Assembly (NCBI RefSeq): GCF_030272615.1 | Contig: NC_081413.1 | Span: 143,371,976-143,435,975 of the forward strand | DNA length: 64,000 bases | Source: Cryptomeria japonica | Lineage: Eukaryota > Streptophyta > Pinopsida > Cupressales > Cupressaceae | Direction of reading: 5' to 3' | Part shown: piece after piece, positions 1-11,019 of the stretch | Layout: every line of letters begins with the position of its first letter | Position numbering within the stretch: the stretch's first letter is position 1 | The notes under the pieces: generated by a model | What the model saw: only the letters and a program-made list of their open reading frames with translations | What the model was told of the DNA's origin: nothing | Database searches by the model: none | Program-made: the position numbers and the translations under genes

Positions 1-60
1 TCACTAAAATCTCATGGGCAATCTTCTGCATCAACGCATCAAGAAACATAGCCCATCACC

Positions 61-1296
61 AAGTTTGATGCCAAATTTATCCAATTAGGCACACTAGCAC
101 ATGAATTAGAAGAGAAGGACATCCTTAGTTGGCTATATAAGGATGAGGAAGAAGTCAGAGTTGCTACTGTTGAGATAGCTATACCAACACAGTAGTATGG
201 AAAAGGATACCTCATCATGCAATGGATGGGGTACAATGGCAAAGGACCTATAGGCAAGCGTCAAGAAGGCATCACAGAACCATTGGATCCTCCTTCACAT
301 TTTTCTAGAGATAAAACAGGATAGGGCTATGGACACACTCTATCCCCAAAGTAGAAACCAAATAAATATCAAAAACCTCAGTGGAAAGCAAAGAAGAAAT
401 ACAAAGAGGACTCATGGCAGGAGGCACTACACAAATTAGCATAAACAATAAGGAAAGAGCGATAACACCAGGAAAAAGAGAAACAACCAAAAGAGTTGGC
501 CATTCAAAGAGAAGAAGCATTTTATGCAGAAGTACACCACATTCAGGAACCTATTCCAAACAAGGCAGAATCACCCCCTGAAGACATCACTACTCCTCGA
601 GGAGAAACAGTATATGAACAAATGCAAAGAGTACAAGAAGGATCTGATACAAAATCAAAGAAAACTATCAGACTGGTATCAATTATTAGGGATCTCTTTT
701 CACTTTACAACATACCTGTCAGCAACACTGAAAAACTCTGGGACAATACTTCTGAGACTGATTCTAATGACTATGAATGGGGCAGCTATTCAAATGTTAC
801 TAAAGATATTCTTGAGAGTACTATTCATACACCCCTTTCTCAAGAAGGACAAGGCACAGAGTCTAGATTGCTTGAATTCAGCCCACAACATATCTACGAA
901 GCCAAAGAAAATGAGCAGCGGCAATTCAAGCAAGTCTACACGGAAGTTGATACCATTGAAGACCTCGATAATATCATTAACTTATCCAATATCCCAGCCA
1001 ACCTTAATGATACCTCTATCATGACACTCACTGCAGCCAAACTTGACCCACCCAATGACTCTTTACCACTCATATTTCTTGATCTCATAGACTGGGATGA
1101 ACCTGAAAACCATGGCATACCTATTTTCCCATATGATGACTCCATTATCCATTACCTATGTACGGTCAACCCAGAAATAGACTCTACCAACAAACAAAGT
1201 AATGACATCTGCAATCAAGAGAGTGCCAAGTCTCTCAGTCACAAAATCAAAGAAATAAAGGATCTACTGCTGAAAACCAGTCAATGGCACCACTAG
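61..1296 (+). pseudogene. Element A: region between protease and RT with a G-patch-like domain (decayed)
   Basis: One frame (positions congruent to 61) runs from before nt 61 to 1296, with stops TAG at 196, 331 and 352 and two TAA near 454 and 472. After a short helical stretch (WLYKDEEEVRVATVEI) comes a glycine-rich block at about 196-345 with the pattern GYLIMQWMGYNGKGPIG, then GI.EPL and G.GYG, which resembles the G-patch found after the protease in some retroelements and in betaretroviruses. The rest (from about 496) is a charged, acidic linker with no recognised domain. The catalytic part of the protease is not visible and should lie left of the window. A +2 shift near 1290 moves the coding frame to that of RT. 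Confidence 0.65.
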
Positions 1297-2687
1297 ATCA
1301 CAAAAAAGTAAAAATAAAGGATGCATCTGAGGGTGAAAACCTTTTTAAGGCACCTAAGGATGGGAGACTTGACACTCTTCCTGAACACTATTAGGAGCAA
1401 TCACCCATATTGATTAAGCCCACTCAATCAATCAACATTGGTACAAAAGAAGCAACCAAAACATACACCTAGAAGAATCTTTGACAAATGAAGAAAAACC
1501 AGAGTATCAAATTTTTCAAAGAAAAGCAAATCAATTTTGCTTGGTCCTATGCAAATATGTCTGGGATTGATCCACACTTAATCATGCATCACTTATCTAT
1601 TTCTCTAGGAGCTAAGCCAGTCAAGCAAAATTTGGAAAAGATGAATCTGTATGTAGCACTAATGGTCAAAGCTGAACTAAAGAAATTATTAGATGTCGGA
1701 TTTATTCGACCTATAGACTATGTTGAATGGATTTCAAACATCATGCCAGTTTCAAAACTAGATGGAAGCATCAAGATATGCACAGATTTTAGGGATGTTA
1801 ACAAAGTCTATCCAAAGGATGACTTTCCTTTGCCCAGCATCGACATAATTGTAGACCTCACAGCAGGGCATGCAATGCTCTCATTAATGGGCGGTTTTTC
1901 TGGCTATAATAAAATCAAGATAGCTTTAGAGGATCAAGATAAAATAGCATTCACCTATCCTTGGGGAATGTATTGTTAGAATGTCATGCCTTTTGACTTA
2001 AAGAATGTTGGGGCAACTTATCAAAGAGCAATGACGACAATCTTTCATGATATGATGCATACCTGCATGGAGGACTATGTGGATGATTTACTAGCTAAGT
2101 CATTTACCTGGGCAGAACATTTGGGTGTATTAGAGAAAATATTTGAAAGATTGGAAAAATTCCAAGTTAGGCTCAACCCTAAGAAGTGTGTCTTCGGGGT
2201 AACATCGGGCAAATTATTAGGCTACATCGTGTCAGCAAAAGGCATTGAAATAGATCCAGCAAAGGTACAGGCCATCATGGAGATGCCACCTCCCAAGAAC
2301 ATTAGCCAACTCAAATCACTACAAGGACAGCTCCAGTCAATCAGGCGATTCATCACCCAACTAGCAGATAAAAGTCTACCATTCCATCATTTGCTACATA
2401 AGAATGTACCATTCAGATGGGAAGCCAAATGTGCAGAATCGTTCTATCAAATCAAGCAATATCTAATGAACCCACCATTTCTGGTACCACCAATAGCAAG
2501 AAAGTCACTTATTCTTTACATATCAATAACGAACATATCATTGGGGGCACTATTAGCACAAGAAGATCAAGAAGGCAAGGAACGAGCTATCTATTACATC
2601 AGCAGAACTTTAAATGGAATTGAACTCAATTACACATTCATTGAGAAGGCCTATTTAGCTATGGTATTCGCTTCTCAAAAGTTCTGA
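1293..2687 (+). pseudogene. Element A: reverse transcriptase and first RNase H (decayed)
   Basis: Ty3-type RT that would copy the element RNA into cDNA. Visible landmarks are FAWSYANMSGIDP and MHHL at the start, AKPVKQ, GFIRPIDYVEWISN, CTDFRDVNK, DDFPLPSID, FSGYNKIKI, TYPWGMYC, MPFDLKNVGATYQRAM and the catalytic box YVDDLL (about 2071). The first catalytic aspartate is lost: the usual F-M-D-G/A-FSGYN reads LMGGFSGYN. The connection and RNase H part follow (PKNISQLKSLQGQ, then YYISRTLNGIE). In-frame stops include TAG near 1390 and 1470, TAG at 1977 replacing the Trp of CWNVM, and TGA at 2685 replacing an Arg. Most are single C-to-T or G-to-A changes. The frame itself is continuous. Confidence 0.9.
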
Positions 2688-3500
2688 CATTACATGCTAG
2701 CTCACACAATCAAGCTAGTAGCAAATATTGATCCTCTCAAGTATTTACTCAGCAAAGCATCTCTCACAGGAAGACTAGCTAAGTGGGTCATGATTCTCAG
2801 CAAATTTGATATCCACTACATACAACGTTGAGCTATCAAGGGACAAGTAATTACATATCAATTAGTGGAAGCACCACTACCAGATAAGCAACCAATGGAG
2901 GTCGAATTTCTAGATAGGGATGTCCTTACTATTACCACCAAGCAATGGGCCCTATACTTTGATGGTTCCTACACTCAACATGGCTCAGGTGCCAACATCT
3001 TGTTCGTCACTCCTAAAGGACACACCATACCAAGATCATATAGACTCATGTTTCCATGCACAAATAACATTGTTGAGTATGATGCACTAGTCATAGGAAT
3101 CAAAATGTTTGTGGAATAGAGAATCATGGAACTGAAAGTCTATGGAGATTCTTAACTAGTCATAAATCAGATCAACAATGACTATCAGACAAAAGATGAC
3201 AAGTTGTTGCCATACAAAAGAATGGTGGATGACTTCAAACAGTATTTTGTACACATCACCTTTGAGAAAATACCAAGGTTGGACAATAGAGTAGCCGATG
3301 CAATGGCTACTATCGCTTCACTGCTACGAATTCCAGAGCAATAGAGTCGTTATGAGTTTCTGGTAGAGCAATTGTTTTCCCCAGCCTATGACAATTCTGC
3401 ATCCCATGTTATCTATGCCTTAACTGGTTCAGACTCTCCTTTATATGGAACAATCTATGAGTATCTTAAAACCAATACCCTATGCATTGACCTATCTTGA
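2688..3500 (+). pseudogene. Element A: second (archaeal-type) RNase H, typical of Tat elements (decayed)
   Basis: Directly after the first RNase H remnant the same frame reads WALYFDGSYTQHGSGANI, then NNIVEYDALVIGI, VYGDS and RLDNRVADAMATIA. These are the D, E, D and D positions of a complete RNase H fold, the additional archaeal-type domain known from the Tat lineage. The domain would remove the RNA strand of the RNA-DNA hybrid or help in primer processing. Stops interrupt it: TGA near 2830, TAG at 3117, TAA near 3153, TAG near 3343 and TGA near 3499. The ORF from 2865 to 3119 covers only its first half. Unlike the RT of this copy, its visible active-site residues are preserved. Confidence 0.85.
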
Positions 3501-4695
3501 AACCAAAAATGCAACTTTATCCGGCAAGCCACCCATTATACCCTAACTATTGATAATCATTACCGTCGAGGTCTAAATGGTACTCTTCTTCATTGCCTTG
3601 ATCATAATGAATCTGACTCTGCTTTACACGAGCTTCACAAAGGTATTTGTGGCACATATTCAATTCATCCTACTCTTGCTAAAAAACTTCTAAGAATGGG
3701 ATATTACTGGCCGACAATGGAGAAAGACTCTTATCAATTTGCAAAACAATGTCCTAAGTGCCAAATCCATGGCATTCTTATCCATGCACCAGCATAGGAA
3801 TTGCAGCCATTTACAACATCTTGGCCTTTCTGTCAGTGGGGACTTGACTTAGTAGGCAAAATACATCCTTCATCTTCAAATGGACACAAGTTCATTATCA
3901 CTGCAACAGAGTATTTTACAAAATGGATTGAAGCAATCCCGATGACCACAGTAACTGGAAAAAAAATTGCCTCTTTTATTCTCAATTATATCATCCATAG
4001 ATATGGCATTTCCAGTTCTATCATCACAGATTATAGACATCCCTTCAAAAACTAGGATGTGTGAGAACTATGTGAACAATTCAAAATCTAACATCATTTC
4101 TCTACACCTTACTACCCGCAAGGGAATGGTCAAGCAGAGGCATCAAATAAAACAATATTGAAAATCCTAAAGAAAACAGTAAATGATGTAGGAAAGGATT
4201 GGCATGTGCAACTCAATCCGGCACTTTGGGCATATAGGACTAGCATCTGGACAGCTACAAGAGCTACGCCATATTCATTGGTGTATGGATCAGAAGCAAT
4301 TTTACCTCGAGGTATAAATTCCATCACTCAGAGTATCTTTGAAAGGCCTCATTCCAGATGAGGAGTATCGAGTAAACAGATTGCAAGAACTAGAACTTCT
4401 AGATGAAAAACAATAACATGCCTATAATCACCTCAAAGCATACCAGCAGCACATGTGCAAAAGCTACAACCATAGAGTCATCCCTAGGAATTTTAAAGTT
4501 GGTGATCTCGTACTCAAAGAAAATCCCAGAAATCAATAGGATCGAGAAAAGAAGGGGAAGTTTGAACCTAACTGGCTGGGTCCCTATGTCATCATCTTAG
4601 CCTATGGATCAGGCGCATATCAGCTAACAACCTCAGAAGGAGATGTGCTTGATGAACCAACCAATAACATCCATTTGAAGAAATACCATACTTGA
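3501..4695 (+). pseudogene. Element A: integrase (decayed)
   Basis: Ty3 integrase, which would join the cDNA ends to host DNA. The N-terminal zinc-binding part reads HELHKGICGTYSIHP, GYYWPTMEKD and CPKCQ. The core begins WPFCQWGLDLVGKI (first catalytic Asp) with GHKFIITATEYFTKWIEAIP, and the second motif region has decayed around 4025-4060 (TAG near 4053). The C-terminal part shifts from the main frame to another frame at about 4362 and reads DEEYRVNRLQELE, FKVGDLVLKE, PNWLGPYVII and ends HLKKYHT with TGA at 4693-4695. No chromodomain is visible, which agrees with Tat rather than chromovirus. The mixture of stops and one indel shows long decay. Confidence 0.87.
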
Positions 4696-5970
4696 GTGGT
4701 CTAATGCATGGAAAAAATGAAAAATGCAAAAAAAATAAAAAATCAGAAAATATAAAAAAAATCAAAAACAACAAAAAGGTGCAATAAAAAAAAAATGGTG
4801 AAAACCTGGCAATAGGCGCTACTTGTGAGAGAACAGCTCCTCTATCTATCTTTGCTCATATCTTTTTGTATCCGAAGTCAAAAACCACTGGCCATCGCCC
4901 AACACTTTATCAAAACAGCATTATCTAGGATATACTTAGTGTAGTCACTATCCTTGCTCATCTGAATATCAGTTCATCGTATCCCACCATGGCTTGGTAA
5001 TCACTGTACATATCCACATCGATTGGTATATATAACTAGGGGCAGCATTCCTCTGACTTCAAGCGTTTTAGCAAACAAGCAAACAATAATCACAGCATGC
5101 CAAGAAAATCCTATCAAGCAAAACTCCAGCAGCCAAGAAAACAAAACACTGATCCAATTACCAACTTCAAAACACATGATGGATGATTTTTTGAAGTATA
5201 ATTTGTTTACATCTTGCATGAAGTTTTGACTATTTTTGCACTAAAACTTTTTTGAATTATTGGATCCCCTAAATTGTCTCAACGATGCATCGAGAAAGTG
5301 GTTGGAGACTCCAATATTTTTTTAGTTTTCTGTCTGTGAGACAATCACTTGTACTATGCAAATACTTGTCTTGAGAAGTGATTCGCAGTATATCACTGAA
5401 GACATGGTTCCACTTTGCGCATACAAATGGTTTAATCTTGTCTATTTATATGCAAGCAACACTCAGGTCATCTTGGTTCAATTATACCTCGACGCTCGTG
5501 CCATCTTGCAATATCAAAATCGCTATAAATTTTTCTCAGGTCATTATGGTTCAATTATACCATTATGCTTGTATAAATTTTCAACATATCAAACAGCTCA
5601 ATGATGATAAACACAAAGAAAGCAAAAACATGTGACTATACAGGAATGACAAACGACAGAATGACGATGATCAATTAGTTGCATATCATGTAAATTTGTA
5701 TTTAGTTTCATATCATTATCATACATCTCATTTTCAAGATACATCTCACAACATATCATTATCATACATCTCATTTTCAAGATACATCTCACAAATCATA
5801 TCATTGCATCAAGAATCATACAATCGTCCATAAAAACACATCACATGTGGATCGGAAAATTGGTGTCATATATATATATATATATATATCAAAAATGGTC
5901 AAAATATACAAAAGATGTCATGTCTGTCGAAATACAACACAATGATCAAAATACAAAAGAGACAAGTCTC
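4696..5970 (+). other. Element A: 3' untranslated region between pol and antisense ORF
   Basis: About 1.3 kb with no coding signal that I recognise on either strand. It holds an A-rich stretch (4710-4800), a possible TATA-like stretch TATATATAACT near 5028, a direct duplication at about 5709-5796 and a TA run at about 5870-5889. It lies downstream of pol on the plus strand and downstream of the PMD ORF on the minus strand, so it may contain the polyadenylation region of the latter. The short ORFs here look accidental. Confidence 0.5.
5709..5796. repeat. Tandem duplication of a 43-bp-scale unit
   Basis: The stretch containing CATATCATTATCATACATC and then TCATTTTCAAGATACATCTC occurs twice in direct succession with almost no change. 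It is followed about 80 bases later by an uninterrupted TA run of roughly ten units. This is most simply replication slippage inside the element A 3' region. Confidence 0.8.
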
Positions 5971-7689
5971 TCAGGTGTGACTATCTCCTGAAGTTGATGG
6001 TTTCACAGCAGATGTCCCAACTCCTGGATCTCCAAGTGGATCACGTCGAGAAGGCCCTGTAACACCTCTTCTCTCTGTCTCGGACTGACTCCAAGTTGAC
6101 CGACTAGCAATAAAACTAGGAGCCCTCTGCTCTCTAGGGACTAGGTCCTCATACAGGCACCTATAGTACTTGACTGCCATGGTAGTGTACCGTATCTCCC
6201 TTAATATGTCCCACACCGGAGCACCCATTGTCACTCTTTGCAGTCTCTCTATAAGCTCCTCTACTTGACCCTGATGCTCTCTCTTTGTATCCCACTCTAT
6301 GGTAATCTACGTAATTTGATGCTGCTGAGCTAGTACCTGTGCCTGCAGCTGTTACACTAACAACTATAGGGACCTAATTTGTGTGTCCTCTTGGAGGGTG
6401 GGTATCTGAATCTGGATGGGTACCTATGTCATGGTACCCCCTATCCATGTCCCTGTCCTAGGCACTGGTGGAGGTAATACATCTGATCTCCTCCTCTTCA
6501 TCGTCCGCCTAAACTCATCCATCCCACCCACAGCTGCTATAACCTCGCCCGCCCGGCCAACTCCACCAACTCCAACCACCAAACCTCCCCTCCCTCCCTC
6601 CCCAACTACTCTCCTGACTAATCCACCTCCTCTCCTCCCTCCATCTCCTCCAATCCTCCCTCTATCTCCTCCATACCCTCCTTTATCTCCTCGTCTCCCT
6701 CTACCACCTCACCTCCCATCTCCCCCGTCATCTCCTCCACCATCCCCATATCCCTCCTCCAGCTCCTCTCCCTCATCTCTCCATCTCCCTAGCCTCTCGA
6801 GTTGCTCATCCTCATCATCATCAAAGCGGGAATCATCTCCGCTGGATCTAATATCTGTGCTATGACATGGGCCATGAAGAGCGTTGCAAAATCCTCTGTC
6901 ATCCCTGCAGCTACCACTCTGAACCCATAGTCCCATATATGTCTAACCAAATACATATACTCCTCCACCACCACTGCACTATCAATAGTTGGACCCCACT
7001 CTAGAACATCCTGCCTCCGCCGAGTACTCCCAAGCCCACACCTGTAATAATGTGACCCTAACTGATAAATTGTTGTATCCTAAATACACCACCTGATGCA
7101 GATCTCTGTACAGATGGGCCAACATGCAGGACCCCCATGCAAACTTGCGACCCTGTGTCACCATATCCTCAAGAACCAATCCCTATCCCACTGCCAATCC
7201 CTTCAACCTATGCTCGAGACACAGGAAGCCACCTACAAAACCTACCAGTACCAATGGTAGTGGGGCATAATCAAAATCTATGAACTCCTTCCAAGGGATC
7301 TCATATCCACAAATCTGATCATCATGGAAAATCCAATGAAGCGCCTCTGTCGCATCCTCCTTAGTCTACTCATAAGGCAATAGTGCCCCTACCACAGGAA
7401 TCTGTAGAATCTGATAACAGTCCTTTGGAGTGATTGTAATCTCACTAGTAGCCAAGTGAAAGGTGTTTGTGTCACTGTGCCACCCCTCTGCCAATGCTAT
7501 CAACAAACCCTGGTTAATGATATACCGAGGCATGTCCAACAAAGAGGACAACCCACACCTCTCAATGATATCTCTATCTTCCTGTGTCAATCAAGGAATC
7601 AAAGACCATGGTCTTGGAAATCGCTCTCACGACTGAAGAACACCAAGCCATTCCTGTAACAAGCAAAACATGTCCAAGTATCAGTTCCC

Positions 7690-8160
7690 ACATCTATCCA
7701 ATATATCAAAATCAAAATTCCATATCAAATCAAGTTTCATATCAAAAAATCAAATCCATATAAAAATCAAAATTCCATATCAACTTGAAACAAATCCATA
7801 TCAAATCAAGTTTCTATCAAAAAATCAAATCCATATAGAAATCAAAATTCCATATCAACTTGAAACAAATCCATATCGAATCAAGTTTCATATCGAAAAT
7901 CAAATCCATATCAACTTGAAACAAATCCATATCAAATCAAGTTTCATATTGAAAAATCAAATCCATATTGAAATCAAAATTCCATATCAACTTGAAACAA
8001 ATCCATATCAAATCAATTTTCATATCAAATATCAAATCCATATCGAGAAATCACATCAAACCCATATCGAGAAATTACATCAAAGAACCATAACGCAAAC
8101 AAATCAAAAATCCATATTGCAAGACTCATATCAGGAACCATATCAAAAATCATAAATCAG
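7690..8160. repeat. AT-rich minisatellite inside the presumed intron of the antisense ORF
   Basis: Imperfect tandem array built from blocks such as ATCAACTTGAAACAAATCC, CATATCAAATCAAGTTTC and AATCAAATCCATAT. The first block recurs at about 7778, 7853, 7910 and 7986, a spacing of 75, 57 and 76 bases. A 161-codon plus-strand reading frame across it (YQLETNPYQIKF repeated) is a by-product of the repeat, not a gene. Confidence 0.85.
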
Positions 8161-8424
8161 AACTCATATCGGACATCGCATTCACAGAAAAAATCAAACA
8201 TCCAAATAAACAAAACATCAGGATCATCATTCAATCAATTAGCTTGGAACTTCAATAGAAAAAGCAATTTCAAAAATCAATCAAACAATCACACATTAGC
8301 ACAGCAGTCAAAACATTGGCTAAACCACCCATCCTAAAAACACTTGGCAAACACCTACCCACCCCAATTAATCTTCCTTCATCTATATTTCCCCCAGCAT
8401 CACCTTTCCTCTTCTTTCTAGATA

Positions 8425-8650
8425 CATTTTCTGGCCACGCGCTAAGAAATCTCTCCTATGCGCTAAGCTATCATCTATGCACTAGCTAAACTCAGCTACG
8501 CACTACCAACTCTACCCTATGCGCTACCCTGTTCCCCGCATGTGCTATCCTACCCTATGCACTACCCTAAATCTATGACACGCTATCCGATGACACCTAG
8601 ACGCTACCCTAGTTCACAAACCCTACGTGCTAATTGTTTTATCGTATGCG
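8425..8650. repeat. Short degenerate repeat of the motif CTATGCGCTA
   Basis: About a dozen spaced copies of a ten-base motif close to CTATGCGCTA or CTATGCACTA, separated by 8-20 bases, for example at 8456, 8474, 8516 and 8555. It lies in the same presumed intron as the AT-rich array. No coding signal is present. Confidence 0.7.
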
Positions 8651-9246
8651 CTACGCAAATGACCGGGCTTGCTAAACCATGAAAATCCGACACAAAAAAT
8701 CAAAAACGTGATCAAAATCGACAAAACAAAAAGCAAAAGGGGTAAAATTTAGATCACTTACAGGTGGACCATATGTGGCAGGCCTCCGGTATTGTTGAAT
8801 GTGTCGAATCGGTGTGAAGCATAGGGAACCATCATTTTGTCACTCTCCAAATGTCACTCTCACCAAAAGTCAAAAGGCACAAATGATACAAATGAAATCA
8901 CTTTTTACCTTTTTATAGGGTAAAGAAAAATTAGGGTTAGTAGGTGGGGCATGTATTTTACTCGTGCTCTCGCTTGTAACCCTAGAAAACATCATTTTTT
9001 GGGAGATGAATCAATTAAACAATGCATTCAACACAGTCAAAATTTCAAAATGCGATCAAATATAAAAACAATTATCAAATCAACCAAATTTTCAATTTTT
9101 TGATCCATCTCCCAAGGGGGCATTATCAATATCACTTATCAAATCTAGGGCACGAGATCGACATCTCGACACATGACATCACACCGATCAAATTTTGGCG
9201 ACACATCAATTTTCTTTGAATTAACATGTGCACACACATCACTTCA

Positions 9247-9259
9247 AAGAGGGGCAAAA
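9247..9259 (+). promoter_or_regulatory. Element A polypurine tract
   Basis: AAGAGGGGCAAAA immediately precedes the LTR start TGTAGATG. A purine run directly before a TG-starting LTR is the plus-strand primer site of LTR retroelements. The position agrees with the AT-rich LTR that follows. Confidence 0.8.
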
Positions 9260-10681
9260 TGTAGATGTATAAAAATGACCACTTTCCTAAGTGAATATTT
9301 CATGTTCATTTTAATCTCATTCCTTTATTAAATTAAATCTAATTTAATTAAATTACTCACATTCATTTATTTGATTAAATAAGTTATTCAATTTATTTAA
9401 TTAAATTCACCTAGGCCTTTCATATCATTTAATTGAATAAATCACTTTATTTAATTAAATCCTCTTTCTACTCTTTTTAATTAAATTTACATTTAATTAA
9501 ATTGTTGACTTCAAATAAATAAATCTAATTTATTTAAATCCCCCACTTACATCTATTTTGTTGAAATAAAGCAATTTATTTTAATTAAAATTACTCTCCA
9601 TCCACTTGCATTCTCCTACATCTCCCACTTTCTTCTCTAAAACCTCTTCTAAATTCATATAATCACTTCTAAATTAGCCTAACCCATCTACTAAATATTG
9701 TCACATCCCTAAGTAAAGGGAAGTCACTTCTCAAACCCTTAAAGTCTTCAATAACCATTAAAGGCTTTATGTCCTCAACAAGTTAACCTCCAAAGTCTTC
9801 CAAACCATTAATGGTTAACTCAACCTTCTTACATGGTTGGAAAGTTTTTGCCTAACTCAACCCTCATCTAACCCAAGGGTCTCATCAAGCATTGATGACT
9901 TTAACCTTGGTTATCCCTTTAACCCTTGCACAAGAGTTTATCCTTTGGGTAAAAGCTTTATCCAAGGGTTAATCTTAACCTAACCTTAACCCTTACCTCC
10001 TAAGGTAACCATGAGGTCTTCTCAAGCATTTAATGCTTCTTACATCTCCTCTCAAGCAGTCTTATGTTGACAACTATCACCATTTCATTGGTGAGAATTG
10101 TAAATATGGATTGATAACTTTCAATCCTGACCCTTGATAGGATCATCCAATCTTGACCCTTCATTGCCCTGTTTTCCCTATAAATAGAGTCATTCTTCTA
10201 TCATTCAAATATCCAAGTTTTATGCATCTAATCTATACACATTTTATGAAGCATTTTAATCCCTCTTTGAATAGAAATAATCTAATAAGAATTTTTAGAA
10301 GTATTTCTCTTTATCATAATAATCATATTAAGCTAGTATATCATGTTAGGATAGTTCTTTTACTAATCCTTTCATTTTATCATCATATACATGCTAGTTT
10401 AGTTCATCTTTTGTTAATATCATGCACATTAGGATTACATTCATGTTAGATTGATCAAACATCCCTCATTCTCTTGATTGTCATCCTTAAGTGACTTTGC
10501 TCAGTGATCTGAGAGCAAAGGCATTGGCTTGAGGGGTCTTGTGAGATAGAGAACAATGGATCATCCCTTGGGAATTTTAGCTATTCCATATAGCTCCATA
10601 ACTTGCACCAAGAGTCTCATTGGTGTGTGGACTAGTCTTGAATTCATAATATTCATTTCATCGAACCACTTTTCCTGCATA
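9260..10681 (+). mobile_element. Element A 3' LTR
   Basis: Starts TGTAGATGTATAAAAATG and ends CTTTTCCTGCA, giving the usual TG...CA ends, about 1422 bp. The first 350 bp are rich in the palindrome TTTAATTAAA. A TATA box, TATAAATA, lies at 10179-10186 and fits a Pol II promoter whose transcript start would fall near 10210. The 98-codon frame at 10153-10449 is spurious. The right end is fixed by the point where Copia C1 RT coding sequence begins. The partner 5' LTR is outside the window, so the exact start is based on the purine tract alone. Confidence 0.75.
10179..10186 (+). promoter_or_regulatory. TATA box of element A LTR
   Basis: TATAAATA preceded by CCC and followed by GAGTCATTC, about 920 bases into the LTR, with AT-rich sequence upstream. 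Sequence match only; activity is not implied. Confidence 0.6.
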
Positions 10682-11019
10682 CACAGACCATAGCATACAT
10701 CAAACTTCCAACTACACTCTGGCAAGGAACTTTTCTCGTGTCTTCCATCTTTGATGGAGATTTAGGACAATCTGAAACAGATAATTTTGTTCCAAATATA
10801 AAGGGAACACACAATGGTCTACAATCTTGCATGTTGAACCTCCATAAAATTGAATTCACATACATACTCTTGCCTAGCCATAGCTTTTTGTTCACTTTGT
10901 CTCTTCTAATTTCCATCCCAAGAATGTGTTTCGCTGCACCAAGGTCTTTCATTTCAAATTTAGTAGCAAGTTGAGACTTTAGTTTTGAAATCATACCTTT
11001 CCATTTACCAATGAATAAC
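10682..11019 (-). pseudogene. Copia C1: RT C-terminal fragment trapped between elements A and B
   Basis: On the minus strand the sequence reads FEMKDLGAAKHILGMEI, then LWLGKSMYVNSIL, RFNMQDCRPLCVP and SVVGSLMYAMVC. This is the typical end of a Copia RT. It continues the RT sequence that stops at 45583 on the other side of element B: the frame is continuous if B and one copy of the ATAAC duplication are removed. The coding similarity stops exactly at 10682, where the element A LTR ends. The fragment is therefore flanked by two independent insertions only 338 bp apart in the original gene. Bases 11015-11019 (ATAAC) are the left target duplication of B. Confidence 0.9.

Larger units (their letters stand above)
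5971..8835 (-). pseudogene. Element A antisense extra ORF: plant mobile domain (PMD, MAIN-like), candidate two-exon gene
   Basis: On the strand opposite to pol, one frame from 7653 down to 5971 reads LTQEDRDIIERCGLSSLLDMP, then LIALAEGWHSDTNTFHLAT, SEITITPKDCYQILQIPVVG, FAWGSCMLAHLYRDLHQV and LLQVWAWEY. This is the aminotransferase-like plant mobile domain shared by MAIN/MAIL proteins, MULE-type transposons and some Tat retroelements. Stops (TAG at 7366, TAG near 7197 and others) break it; the C-terminus ends at 5971. A candidate first exon runs 8835-8762 (start MMVPYASHRFD, ending LPHMVHL) and stops at a consensus donor GTAAGT; the acceptor TTGTTACAG lies at 7654. The implied intron is 1108 nt. 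The exons are one base out of phase with the conserved frame, so an indel must be assumed if the splice is real. The function in retroelements is unknown. Confidence 0.8.
1..10681 (+). mobile_element. Element A: Ty3/gypsy LTR retrotransposon, Tat lineage, 5' end outside window
   Basis: A plus-strand Ty3/gypsy element that begins before the window. In order it shows a G-patch-like region, RT, RNase H, a second archaeal-type RNase H, integrase, a 4.5 kb 3' region with an antisense spliced ORF for a plant mobile domain, a purine tract and a 3' LTR (9260-10681). Dual RNase H plus an extra ORF between pol and the 3' LTR is the known layout of the Tat lineage. The right LTR end (CCTGCA) abuts the Copia C1 RT sequence directly, so A inserted into C1. 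Its 5' LTR, gag and left target duplication are not visible. All genes carry stops, so it is a dead copy. Confidence 0.88.

Noticed and set aside
6416-6865. 149-codon Pro/Ser-rich plus-strand ORF
   Set aside because: It is the reverse of the acidic, low-complexity C-terminal part of the antisense PMD ORF; proline-rich wording comes from GGA/GAG codons on the other strand.
7670-8155. 161-codon plus-strand ORF with repeated YQLETNPYQIKF
   Set aside because: It is the translation of an AT-rich tandem repeat inside the presumed intron of the antisense PMD ORF; no domain and no start context.
7690-8160. Possible CRISPR-like array
   Set aside because: Repeats are degenerate, spacing is irregular and the spacers are themselves repeated; the setting is a plant retrotransposon.
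10153-10449. 98-codon ORF in the element A LTR
   Set aside because: Lies over and downstream of the TATA box in LTR sequence, with no domain; composition is that of AT-rich non-coding DNA.
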